Below, one piece after another: positions 1 through 5,580 of a stretch of 20,199 nt of DNA (position 1 is the stretch's first letter; every line of letters starts with the position of its first letter). The notes below the pieces were generated by a model. It worked only from the letters and a program-made list of their open reading frames with translations. It was not told the DNA's origin and did no database searches. The stretch spans positions 1 through 20,199 of the forward strand of contig DBDP01000112.1 of assembly GCA_002293625.1 (NCBI GenBank), written 5' to 3'. A program made the translations under genes and the position numbers. This DNA is from Clostridiales bacterium UBA929. Its GTDB lineage: Bacteria; Bacillota; Clostridia; Oscillospirales; UBA929.

Positions 1-102
1 CCGGTAAAACGGTTGCGTAAGGTGACTTGCCACCTTCACAGGGTCATGGTGTTGCTACCACCATGGCCTGCTGCGTGGGCGCTTTTCGCGCGTTTTCGCG
101 CG
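1..102. ncRNA. Run of strong hairpins, possible 5'-truncated structured RNA
   Basis: Three consecutive perfect or near-perfect hairpins fill this stretch: AAGGTG/CACCTT (19-24 with 31-36), a 10-bp stem GGTCATGGTG/CACCATGGCC (42-51 with 59-68, one G-T pair), and CGCGCG-TTTT-CGCGCG (87-102). No convincing reading frame with a ribosome binding site covers it. Such packed stems with 4-7 nt loops look like part of a folded RNA whose 5' end lies outside the window. I cannot name the family with confidence, and the strand is undetermined. Alternatives are an intergenic repeat or a DNA-level palindrome cluster. Confidence 0.35.
83..102. repeat. 10-bp tandem repeat TTTTCGCGCG x2
   Basis: The decamer TTTTCGCGCG occurs twice head to tail at 83-92 and 93-102. 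It also forms the third hairpin of the stem-rich region, so the repetition may simply reflect RNA structure. Confidence 0.6.
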
Positions 103-166
103 AACCTGCTCCCAAGTATGTGTGTATTTTACAATGTGCGGCAGGATTTGTCAAGAAAATTTTTGG

Positions 167-195
167 TTGACACAGAAAAACGGGTATGGTATAGT
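167..195 (+). promoter_or_regulatory. Sigma-A promoter for a small RNA
   Basis: A perfect -35 box TTGACA at 167-172 is followed by a 17-bp spacer and a -10 box TATAGT at 190-195 (5 of 6 matches to consensus). The predicted start is near 202. Only about 90 nt separate that start from a hairpin followed by a T-rich tract, so the promoter appears dedicated to a short RNA rather than to a protein gene. Confidence 0.8.
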
Positions 196-201
196 AATAG
201 C

Positions 202-293
202 AGAGGGGCGGCACCTCAACGGTCTTCGCCTCAAGCTGGTTTACATGAAAGTAACCGCCAACCTTTGGCTTCGGGGGCGGTTACTTTGCTTTT
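202..293 (+). ncRNA. Candidate ~90-nt small RNA between promoter and terminator
   Basis: The strong promoter just upstream and the hairpin plus T-rich tail at 248-293 define a short independent transcript. The only ATG in it (246-248) would start a 21-codon frame running through the terminator, without a convincing ribosome binding site, so I read it as non-coding. It converges on the minus-strand 66-aa gene ending at 292. The compact design (consensus promoter, short RNA, terminator stem of the AAGTAACCGCC type) resembles antisense antitoxin RNAs of Gram-positive type I toxin-antitoxin loci. That resemblance is inference from memory, and no small hydrophobic toxin is visible on the opposite strand. 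Confidence 0.5.
248..293 (+). terminator. Rho-independent terminator of the small RNA
   Basis: A 12-bp perfect stem pairs AAAGTAACCGCC (248-259) with GGCGGTTACTTT (276-287) across a 16-nt loop. It is followed by GCTTTT on the plus strand. On the minus strand the downstream sequence is less T-rich, so plus-strand use is favoured. Confidence 0.75.
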
Positions 294-492
294 ATAACGC
301 GGGACTATAACAAAATCCGGGCAACGGTTCGTGTTCGTACCATTGCCCGGATTTTTTACGATTATAGGCTTTTGGGTTCTTCGACATCTTCGTGACCGGG
401 TTGATGTCACCCCAGCTTCCGCGCCGTGCCGCGAAATATTTCTTCTGTTCTCGCTTGGAGCGTTTTTCAAGCGGGATGTATTGCTGTTTCAT
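292..492 (-). CDS. Small basic conserved-type hypothetical protein, 66 aa
   Basis: The start at 492 is fixed by an excellent ribosome binding site, GGAGGTGG, reading toward the gene from 507-500. A longer in-frame start at 558 lacks such a site. The protein opens with MKQQYIPLEKRSKREQKKYF and continues with a Lys/Arg-rich soluble sequence containing SWGDINPVTK and AYNRKKSG. There is no membrane segment or signal peptide. I recall short clostridial proteins with the same 'PL(D/E)KRSKK.Q' opening and 'NPVTK' middle, always of unknown function, so I consider it a real gene without assigning a role. The final ~20 codons form a strong hairpin (312-355). It is convergent with the small RNA and divergent from fliK. 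Confidence 0.75.
   Translation of the reverse strand: MKQQYIPLEKRSKREQKKYFAARRGSWGDINPVTKMSKNPKAYNRKKSGQWYEHEPLPGFCYSPAL
312..357. terminator. Bidirectional hairpin terminator inside the 3' end of the 66-aa gene
   Basis: The stem pairs 312-328 with 339-355 around a 10-nt loop, with one C-A mismatch (325/342) and a core of CCGGGCAA/TTGCCCGG. On the plus strand it ends in TTTTTT (352-357). On the minus strand it ends in TTTTGTT. It lies within codons of the minus-strand gene, about 20 bases before its stop, which is unusual for a terminator. It could insulate the flagellar cluster from plus-strand readthrough. Confidence 0.7.
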
Positions 493-619
493 CGGAACCA
501 CCTCCATAGCAAGCATAGCACATAGCCGCACCAAAGTCACGTTACAGCTTTGTTTCATTTTACCCGCCGTCCTTCTTGATCATACCGTCTCTCCTGTACC
601 CCAATTTCAGAAATTTTTC

Positions 620-646
620 TAAAGATTCTAAAAACTCATTCGATAT
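620..646 (+). promoter_or_regulatory. SigD (sigma-28)-type promoter upstream of fliK
   Basis: TAAA at 620-623, a 15-nt spacer, and TTCGATAT at 639-646 match the flagellar sigma factor consensus of B. subtilis (TAAA-N15-GCCGATAT) in the -35 box, the spacing and the last six -10 bases. The predicted start is about 35-40 nt upstream of the fliK ATG. I see no equally good sigma-A promoter in 493-690. The window encodes its own SigD at 18647-19414. Confidence 0.65.
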
Positions 647-690
647 AACAGTCAATGGTATCAACCATGAAAGCCGAAGGAGGCGAATGG

Positions 691-2400
691 ATGAACAACG
701 TAAGCGCCCTGTCCCGCGTTGTAACGGTTCCCCAAGGAAGGGACGAACCGGGGACATGGGAGCAGAACCCTGAAGGATTCATGGATTTTATGCAGGCTTT
801 GATAAGCCGAAACGAGCCGCCGGACGTCCAAGCCGACACACCGCGCACAACACCGCAAGATAACGGGTTTTGGACAGTTCCCCGCATGACGGCAACCCCA
901 AAAGACACGGATGTCAAAAACGTCGGAATCCCTACAGCCGCTGAGGGTCAGGAAGACCTGATGTCGCTGGTAGCCCTGTTGACGGGAGAAGAGGATAACG
1001 ACGGTTTTTTGCGCGCTTTGGAGCAATATATCGCACAAAACCCCGAAATCTTAGAAGCATACAACGCTTTATTTTCGGTTGAAAGCACCGAAACCCCCGC
1101 CGCGTGGCTCGAAGGTTTGATCGAAGCCTTCAAGCCGGAAGAAGGAGAAACGCTGCCTCCGGAACTGATGCCGCTTTTAATGCTATGGTCATCGCCGGAA
1201 CCCGAAGCCCCGGTGGCGGAGGAAGCCGTGATAAGCGGCACACCGGGTCTGATCGAGTGGGATTTAACGGACACGAAAGCGGTGTCCGAGACGCCGAAAA
1301 CGCCGGAAGTTCCGGCGGCACTGCCGGAGGATACGGCATTTACCGTCCCGGTGGCAGATGCTGAAAACCCGGCGGAGACGCTGAAAACACCAATTGCAAC
1401 ACAGCAGGAACCAATCACCCCGCCGGATGTACAGACAGCGGAACCCTATGTCCAAACCCCAGCCGTGACGCAAACACCTCTTTCCGAAGGATTGACCGAG
1501 TTGATTCTGCCGGAAGACGCAGAGGTTAAAACGATTCTTCAAGTTCCCGCTGAGGAGGCGCTAACAGGCGAAACGGGTGAACCCACCCCCGCCGCCGCCG
1601 CATCAGCGAAGCCGCTTCTCTCCTATGCCAACATGCTCGCGCGGGCAGTCGCCGGAACAATGCGCTGGACGGATAAAGAAACTGAAAACGCGCAGGTCGA
1701 GGGACAGCTTGCCGAAACACAATCGGCAACGGTAACAGAAGGAATTCCCGAACCAGTCGGAGAGCCGCAAGCGGCGCGGATGTCGGAAACATCTCTGTTT
1801 GCATCCTCCGACGGCAACACCGAGGATTCCCCCGACGGCGGTACCTCTCCCAAGTCAGATGGCGTACAGTTTTCTCAGCAGACCCAAGCCCCCGCACGGG
1901 CGGAGCAAGCCGTCGCGGACAATCCCCCGGCGGCGCGTCAGGTGCTGGCGAAGGACATCATATCGCAGATCGTTCAAAACACAGCGCAACCCCGCGAAAC
2001 CTCCGTCCTGCAAATGGAATTGCACCCCAAATTTTTGGGAAAGATAGAGATTCTGCTTGAAGCCGCCGGCGGAAGCATCACCGCAAAGCTAAAAAGCGAC
2101 AACGGCGCGGTACGCTCCCTCCTCAACGAAAACATTGCGGAGCTGCGGGACGCGCTGAAACAGGCCGGCATCAACATGAAGGACGTGGAGGTCACGGAAA
2201 CCGCGATTCGCGCCGGACTTTCCGACCGACAGTACCAACGGCACGAGCAAGCGTCCGAAACACAGCATAGCGCGAAACCGATCCGGATCATGCCGTTCGC
2301 GGTGAACGCCGCGGAAGAAATTGAACCCCTCTCGGCTATGTACGAAACGGGACGGGTGGCTAGCCCGGGCAGCGATACAATGTTTGATTACAGAGCATAA
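691..2400 (+). CDS. fliK: Flagellar hook-length control protein FliK
   Basis: FliK is a secreted molecular ruler that sets hook length and, through FlhB, switches export from hook to filament substrates. The ATG at 691 is chosen because GAAGGAGG (676-683) sits 7 nt upstream; an upstream in-frame start at 655 has no such site. The 569-aa product has a long low-complexity, acidic, Pro/Thr/Glu/Ala-rich N-terminal part (roughly 1-410), as expected of the ruler. A conserved C-terminal Flg_hook domain follows at about 420-505, containing LQMELHPKFLGKIEI and a downstream LRDALKQAGINMKDVEV segment. The C-terminal tail is short and ends in MFDYRA. It is the first gene of the hook module and is followed by flgD after 36 bp. 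In B. subtilis fliK also precedes flgD and flgE, but there it follows fliJ and ylxF; here it begins a transcription unit. Confidence 0.93.
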   Translation: MNNVSALSRVVTVPQGRDEPGTWEQNPEGFMDFMQALISRNEPPDVQADTPRTTPQDNGFWTVPRMTATPKDTDVKNVGIPTAAEGQEDLMSLVALLTGEEDNDGFLRALEQYIAQNPEILEAYNALFSVESTETPAAWLEGLIEAFKPEEGETLPPELMPLLMLWSSPEPEAPVAEEAVISGTPGLIEWDLTDTKAVSETPKTPEVPAALPEDTAFTVPVADAENPAETLKTPIATQQEPITPPDVQTAEPYVQTPAVTQTPLSEGLTELILPEDAEVKTILQVPAEEALTGETGEPTPAAAASAKPLLSYANMLARAVAGTMRWTDKETENAQVEGQLAETQSATVTEGIPEPVGEPQAARMSETSLFASSDGNTEDSPDGGTSPKSDGVQFSQQTQAPARAEQAVADNPPAARQVLAKDIISQIVQNTAQPRETSVLQMELHPKFLGKIEILLEAAGGSITAKLKSDNGAVRSLLNENIAELRDALKQAGINMKDVEVTETAIRAGLSDRQYQRHEQASETQHSAKPIRIMPFAVNAAEEIEPLSAMYETGRVASPGSDTMFDYRA

Positions 2401-2436
2401 ACGAGCGCTTGAAAAACTCATTAGGGAGTGAATGAA

Positions 2437-3123
2437 ATGGACGCGGGAACCGTGGGAACGACCCCCTCTATTACCGATCAATACGCCCCTCCGACAACAA
2501 AACCCGCCAACAAGTCGCTGGGTAAGGATGAATTTATGGCGTTGCTGATTGCGCAGCTTAAAAACCAAGACCCCACCGCGCCGATCGAGAACGTGGAAAT
2601 GATCGCGCAAATGACGCAGTTCGCCACAATGGAGAGCATCAACTCGATGGGTGTTACGATGATGCAAAGTCAAGCGTATTCCATGATCGGAAAAGGGATT
2701 GTCGGAGTGCTTCGTAACCCCGAGACCGGCGAAACCACCGAAGTAATCGGCACGGTGGACGGCGCGGGCATCGAAGCCGGAAAGCCGTATGTCATCGTCG
2801 GTGACGCGCAGGTCAATGTAGAAGACATCCTGCAAGTGTTTGATAAGTCAATCATCACGGGTAACTCCGAAGGCATCCTCGCCGCCACCTCGATGGTCGG
2901 CAAGTACGTTCGCGCCAATGTCGGCACCACGACCGACCCCATCTACGTAGAAGGCAGGGTCGAACGCTGGCAGATGGAAGACGATGTGGTGTTCCTCACC
3001 GTGAACGGTCAAAATGTCTCGATCCATCAGGTTATCGCCGTCGCCGACACCGAAGGCGCGCTGGGCGAACGTCCCGCGCCTCCCGCCGCCGCCATCGACC
3101 CGAACGCCGAGACCCAAGTTTAA
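2437..3123 (+). CDS. flgD: Flagellar hook assembly (hook cap) protein FlgD
   Basis: FlgD caps the growing hook and lets FlgE subunits polymerise; it is discarded when the hook is complete. The ATG at 2437 follows GGGAG (2424-2428) by 8 nt. An upstream GTG at 2428 overlaps that site and is rejected. The 228-aa protein has the hallmark N-terminal segment LGKDEFMALLIAQLKNQDP (about 28-46) followed by PIENVEMIAQMTQFATMES, which is the conserved FlgD region. The C-terminal half has beta-rich sequence (VNGQNVSIHQVIAVAD) and ends in an Ala/Pro-rich tail. Length is similar to the enterobacterial protein. It lies between fliK and flgE, the same order as ylxG (flgD) in B. subtilis. Confidence 0.93.
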   Translation: MDAGTVGTTPSITDQYAPPTTKPANKSLGKDEFMALLIAQLKNQDPTAPIENVEMIAQMTQFATMESINSMGVTMMQSQAYSMIGKGIVGVLRNPETGETTEVIGTVDGAGIEAGKPYVIVGDAQVNVEDILQVFDKSIITGNSEGILAATSMVGKYVRANVGTTTDPIYVEGRVERWQMEDDVVFLTVNGQNVSIHQVIAVADTEGALGERPAPPAAAIDPNAETQV

Positions 3124-3132
3124 TGTAATCAC

Positions 3133-3160
3133 GGGACGCCAAAGGCGGCGGCCCCTACAA
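3133..3160. repeat. Intergenic palindromic element (GTAGGGGACG family), copy 1
   Basis: On the minus strand this reads TTGTAGGGGCCGCC, followed by an imperfect stem of GCC/GGC type and GGCGTCCC. It shares the TTGTAGGGG start and the GGCGTCCC end with the copy at 5506-5531. It occupies most of the 62-bp flgD-flgE gap, immediately before the flgE ribosome binding site. Confidence 0.5.
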
Positions 3161-3185
3161 AATAAATATTTGGAGGAAATACCGA

Positions 3186-4187
3186 ATGATCCGTTCCATG
3201 TACTCCGGCGTCGCCGGGCTGAAAAGTCACCAGTTGAAAATGGATGTCATCGGCAACAACATCGCAAACGTCAATACATACGGATTTAAAGCCGGACGCG
3301 CCACCTTCTCCGACATGTTCAGCCAGACCCTGTCCGGCGCGACACAAGCCAACGCGGCCGGAACCCTCGGCGGTATCGATCCCCGTCAGGTCGGTCTCGG
3401 CACGATGAACTCGACGATCGACAACATCCACACCGCGGGCGCGTTCCAGTCCACCGACCGCACGCTGGACGTCACCATCATCGACGAAGGTTTCTTCCCC
3501 GTGACCGACGGTTCCGACGTCTACTACACACGTGCCGGAAACCTCTATCTAGACAGCTACGGTTACCTCATCACCTCCGGCGGTCAGTACCTGATGGGCA
3601 TGATGCTGCTAGACAGCGTCGAACCGACAGACGACACCACCATCGTGGAGCAGTCGGTGCTGGACAAACTGGACGCCGATTCCGCCAACGTCATTTGGGG
3701 ATCCGGCAAGGAAGACAACACCCAAATCGCGGACTTGGTAGAGGGTGGGCTCCCCATTTATAAGCAGGAAGCGGACGAGATCATGTTCGGGGAAGAAAGC
3801 CAATATGGCTTTGGACGGATTGTCGTTCCGACTTACTACCGCCAAATATCGGTTGACGAAGCGGGCGTCGTAAAAGGTATGGACGAGTTCGGCAATGCTG
3901 TCGACATAGCGGTACTGCTTACGGCTACCTTCATGAATCCGGGCGGACTCGAAAAAGTGGGCGAAAATCTGTACACCGAATCCTCCAACTCCGGCTTGGC
4001 CGCTTACGGTCTCCCCGGCGTCGGTCCCAACGGTTCGCTGAAGGTCGGCGGTCTCGAAATGAGCAATGTTGATCTCGCAAACGAGTTCACCTCGATGATC
4101 GTTACCCAGCGCGGATACCAGTCCAACTCCCGCGTGATTACAGTTTCTGATACGCTTTTGGAAGAATTGATCAACCTGAAACGCTAA
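3186..4187 (+). CDS. flgE: Flagellar hook protein FlgE
   Basis: FlgE polymerises into the hook, the universal joint between rod and filament. The ATG at 3186 follows GGAGGAAA (3172-3179). The 333-aa product has the conserved N-terminal flagellar rod/hook helix (SGVAGLKSHQLKMDVIGNNI, then ANVNTYGFKAGR, residues 8-39). It also has the matching C-terminal helix (LEMSNVDLANEFTSMIVTQR, then GYQSNSRVI, about 291-319) that packs against it, with a variable central domain between. FlgE, FlgF and FlgG share these ends. Position right after flgD and the overall length favour the hook protein. It is the last gene before a stem-loop and a new promoter. Confidence 0.88.
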   Translation: MIRSMYSGVAGLKSHQLKMDVIGNNIANVNTYGFKAGRATFSDMFSQTLSGATQANAAGTLGGIDPRQVGLGTMNSTIDNIHTAGAFQSTDRTLDVTIIDEGFFPVTDGSDVYYTRAGNLYLDSYGYLITSGGQYLMGMMLLDSVEPTDDTTIVEQSVLDKLDADSANVIWGSGKEDNTQIADLVEGGLPIYKQEADEIMFGEESQYGFGRIVVPTYYRQISVDEAGVVKGMDEFGNAVDIAVLLTATFMNPGGLEKVGENLYTESSNSGLAAYGLPGVGPNGSLKVGGLEMSNVDLANEFTSMIVTQRGYQSNSRVITVSDTLLEELINLKR

Positions 4188-4215
4188 TTTTCGGCAACCC
4201 CCGCAGTGCCTTACC

Positions 4216-4264
4216 GACAAACCCCGCGGCATAGCGGGGTTTGTCCGTTAATAGGCTTATTTTT
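4216..4264 (+). terminator. 12-bp stem-loop after the hook genes
   Basis: GACAAACCCCGC (4216-4227) pairs perfectly with GCGGGGTTTGTC (4234-4245) across a 6-nt loop. The T-rich tract (TTATTTTT, 4257-4264) begins 11 nt after the stem, so termination may be partial. Alternatively the stem could be an mRNA-stabilising 3' end. It separates the hook module from the flbD promoter. Confidence 0.55.
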
Positions 4265-4306
4265 CGGCTTATGGACGGACTTTCGAAGGGTTTCAGAAAA
4301 AAGTAG

Positions 4307-4336
4307 TTGCTCTTTTGTGCCCATATATGTTATAAT
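4307..4336 (+). promoter_or_regulatory. Internal sigma-A promoter with extended -10, upstream of flbD
   Basis: A perfect -10 TATAAT at 4331-4336 is preceded by the extended -10 dinucleotide TG (4328-4329). A -35-like TTGCTC lies at 4307-4312 with an 18-bp spacer. The predicted start is near 4343, about 34 nt before the flbD ATG. It is the best sigma-A promoter inside the flagellar cluster and would drive flbD, motAB, fliL and everything downstream independently of the fliK promoter. Confidence 0.8.
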
Positions 4337-4376
4337 ACAAGCCACGGCTATCTGTATGTATCGGAGGGGTTCCCTC

Positions 4377-4601
4377 ATGGTGTTGGTAACACGGCTGAAC
4401 GGGAAAGAAGAGTTCTATGTGAACCCTGACATGATTAGAATCATCGAAGAGACGCCGGATACGGTTATCACTCTTTCCGACGGTCAAAAACTGGTGGTTA
4501 AAGAGACAGCGCGGATCGTCATCGAGCGAATTATTCAATACAGAGCTGCCGTCTTTGTCAATCTGCCGGTGCATACCATCCCGGAGCAGTTGGATTGTTA
4601 A
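4377..4601 (+). CDS. flbD: FlbD/SwrD family flagellar protein
   Basis: The ATG at 4377 follows GGAGGGG (4363-4369) by 7 nt; the reading frame extends upstream but without a start site. The 74-aa product carries the FlbD family signature: TRLNGKEEFYVNPDMIRIIE at the N-terminus and TVITLSDGQKLVVKETA in the middle, then a helical VIERII segment. It has no membrane segment. The B. subtilis homologue, SwrD (YlzI), raises motor power and is needed for swarming. Here the gene directly precedes motA, motB and fliL, which fits a torque-related role. It is slightly longer than typical members (about 60-70 aa), with a C-terminal extension (VHTIPEQLDC). Confidence 0.9.
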   Translation: MVLVTRLNGKEEFYVNPDMIRIIEETPDTVITLSDGQKLVVKETARIVIERIIQYRAAVFVNLPVHTIPEQLDC

Positions 4602-4622
4602 TGAAACTTACATTTTCCGCAA

Positions 4623-4641
4623 GAGCGGGATAATCCCGCTC
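4623..4641. other. Intercistronic hairpin between flbD and motA
   Basis: An 8-bp perfect stem GAGCGGGA/TCCCGCTC (4623-4630 with 4634-4641) closes a 3-nt loop. No T-tract follows directly, so it is more likely an mRNA processing or stability element than a terminator. Confidence 0.45.
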
Positions 4642-4681
4642 GGAAGCCGGCAACCCTCATTTCGCCTTTTTGGAGGGGAAT

Positions 4682-5473
4682 ATGGATATTACCACAATTT
4701 TAGGCATTGTCCTCTCGTTTGTCTTTCTTGTCATCGGCATCTTCTGGGGCGGCGGTAACTTGGGAGGATTCATTGATCAATCCTCCATCATGATTACCAT
4801 CGGCGGCACGCTGGCCGGTATCCTCTCCTCCTACACGATCAGTGACTTTATGATGCTGCCGAAAATCATGGGTAACGCGTTCAAGCGCCGCTCGTTTGAT
4901 TCGGTAGGCGGCATCAACACCATCGTCACCCTCGCGAACATCGCCCGTAAAGAGGGAATGCTGGCGCTGGAGGAGAAAGTCAACGAGCTAGATGAAGATT
5001 TCCTGAAAAAAGGTGTCATGCTGGTCGTGGACGGCACCGACCCCGAACTCGTAAAAAACATCATGGAAGCTGAGTTGGGCGCTATCGAAAGCCGTCACCA
5101 AAAAGGCATCAGTATGGTCGAGTTGATTGGCTCTTTGGGGCCGGCTTACGGTATGCTGGGGACGCTGATCGGCTTGATTATTATGTTGGGAAACCTCAGC
5201 GACCCGAACGCGCTGGGTGCCGGTATGGCCGCCGCGTTGGTGACGACCTTCTACGGTTCCATTATCTCGAACGTAATCTCCATACCCATCGCGGCAAAGC
5301 TCAAAACCTCTTCGGGTAACGAGATGCTGTATAAAGAAATTCTCTTGGAAGGGCTTCTGTCGATTCAAGCGGGGGAGAACCCCCGTATCATCGAGGAAAA
5401 ACTGTATTCCTTCCTGCCGCGCGCGGCGAAAGAGCAGCCAAAAGAAGAAAAAGAGGAAGAAGTGTCAGAGTAA
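4682..5473 (+). CDS. motA: Flagellar stator protein MotA (sodium-type residues)
   Basis: MotA forms the pentameric ion-channel ring around a MotB dimer and pushes on the rotor. The ATG at 4682 follows GGAGGGG (4672-4678); an upstream TTG at 4670 overlaps the binding site and is rejected. The 263-aa protein shows four membrane segments (about 6-22, 33-50, 146-169, 178-205) and a large cytoplasmic loop with ARKEG (88-92) at the expected charged region. The conserved proline of TM3 is in GPAYGMLGTLIGL (P154). Thr161 in TM3 and Thr188/189 in TM4 (ALVTTFYG) match the pattern of sodium-driven PomA/MotP rather than E. coli MotA. The tail is Lys/Glu-rich. It is followed by motB after a gap that holds a palindromic repeat. 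Confidence 0.92.
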   Translation: MDITTILGIVLSFVFLVIGIFWGGGNLGGFIDQSSIMITIGGTLAGILSSYTISDFMMLPKIMGNAFKRRSFDSVGGINTIVTLANIARKEGMLALEEKVNELDEDFLKKGVMLVVDGTDPELVKNIMEAELGAIESRHQKGISMVELIGSLGPAYGMLGTLIGLIIMLGNLSDPNALGAGMAAALVTTFYGSIISNVISIPIAAKLKTSSGNEMLYKEILLEGLLSIQAGENPRIIEEKLYSFLPRAAKEQPKEEKEEEVSE

Positions 5474-5505
5474 TAATGCAGGGGTGGTCGACCCGCTCGC
5501 CCGCT

Positions 5506-5531
5506 GGACGCCGGGACGGCGTCCCCTACAA
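5506..5531. repeat. Intergenic palindromic element (GTAGGGGACG family), copy 2
   Basis: GGACGCC (5506-5512) pairs with GGCGTCC (5518-5524) and is followed by CCTACAA, so the minus strand reads TTGTAGGGGACGCC and so on. It lies in the 107-bp motA-motB gap. The same TTGTAGGGG-plus-stem layout recurs at 3133-3160 and, in the other orientation, at 19411-19434. Confidence 0.65.
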
Positions 5532-5580
5532 CGAGAGCAATCGCGATTTTCGTTAGGAAGTAAGAGAGGAGGTGCGGTCA

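Noticed and set aside
13..297. 94-codon plus-strand frame over the left edge
   Set aside because: It runs through hairpins, a consensus promoter and a terminator, with no ribosome binding site or protein-like composition.
246..310. 21-codon frame inside the small RNA
   Set aside because: The frame reads through the terminator stem and lacks a convincing ribosome binding site.
493..558. 22-residue N-terminal extension of the minus-strand small protein
   Set aside because: The internal ATG at 492 has a GGAGGTGG site at ideal spacing; the upstream start has none comparable.
571..594. Seven-codon minus-strand mini-ORF (MIKKDGG) with a GGAGAG upstream
   Set aside because: Too short to support; likely chance, though it could be a leader peptide if a promoter were shown upstream.
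655..690. Longer fliK start at 655
   Set aside because: No ribosome binding site and it starts very close to the predicted promoter; the ATG at 691 has GAAGGAGG.
2089..2835. 248-codon minus-strand frame across fliK and flgD
   Set aside because: Antisense shadow of two clearly recognised genes; its composition is the reverse complement of their codon bias.
3609..4232. 207-codon minus-strand frame opposite flgE
   Set aside because: Antisense shadow of the hook gene; no start site or recognisable motif.
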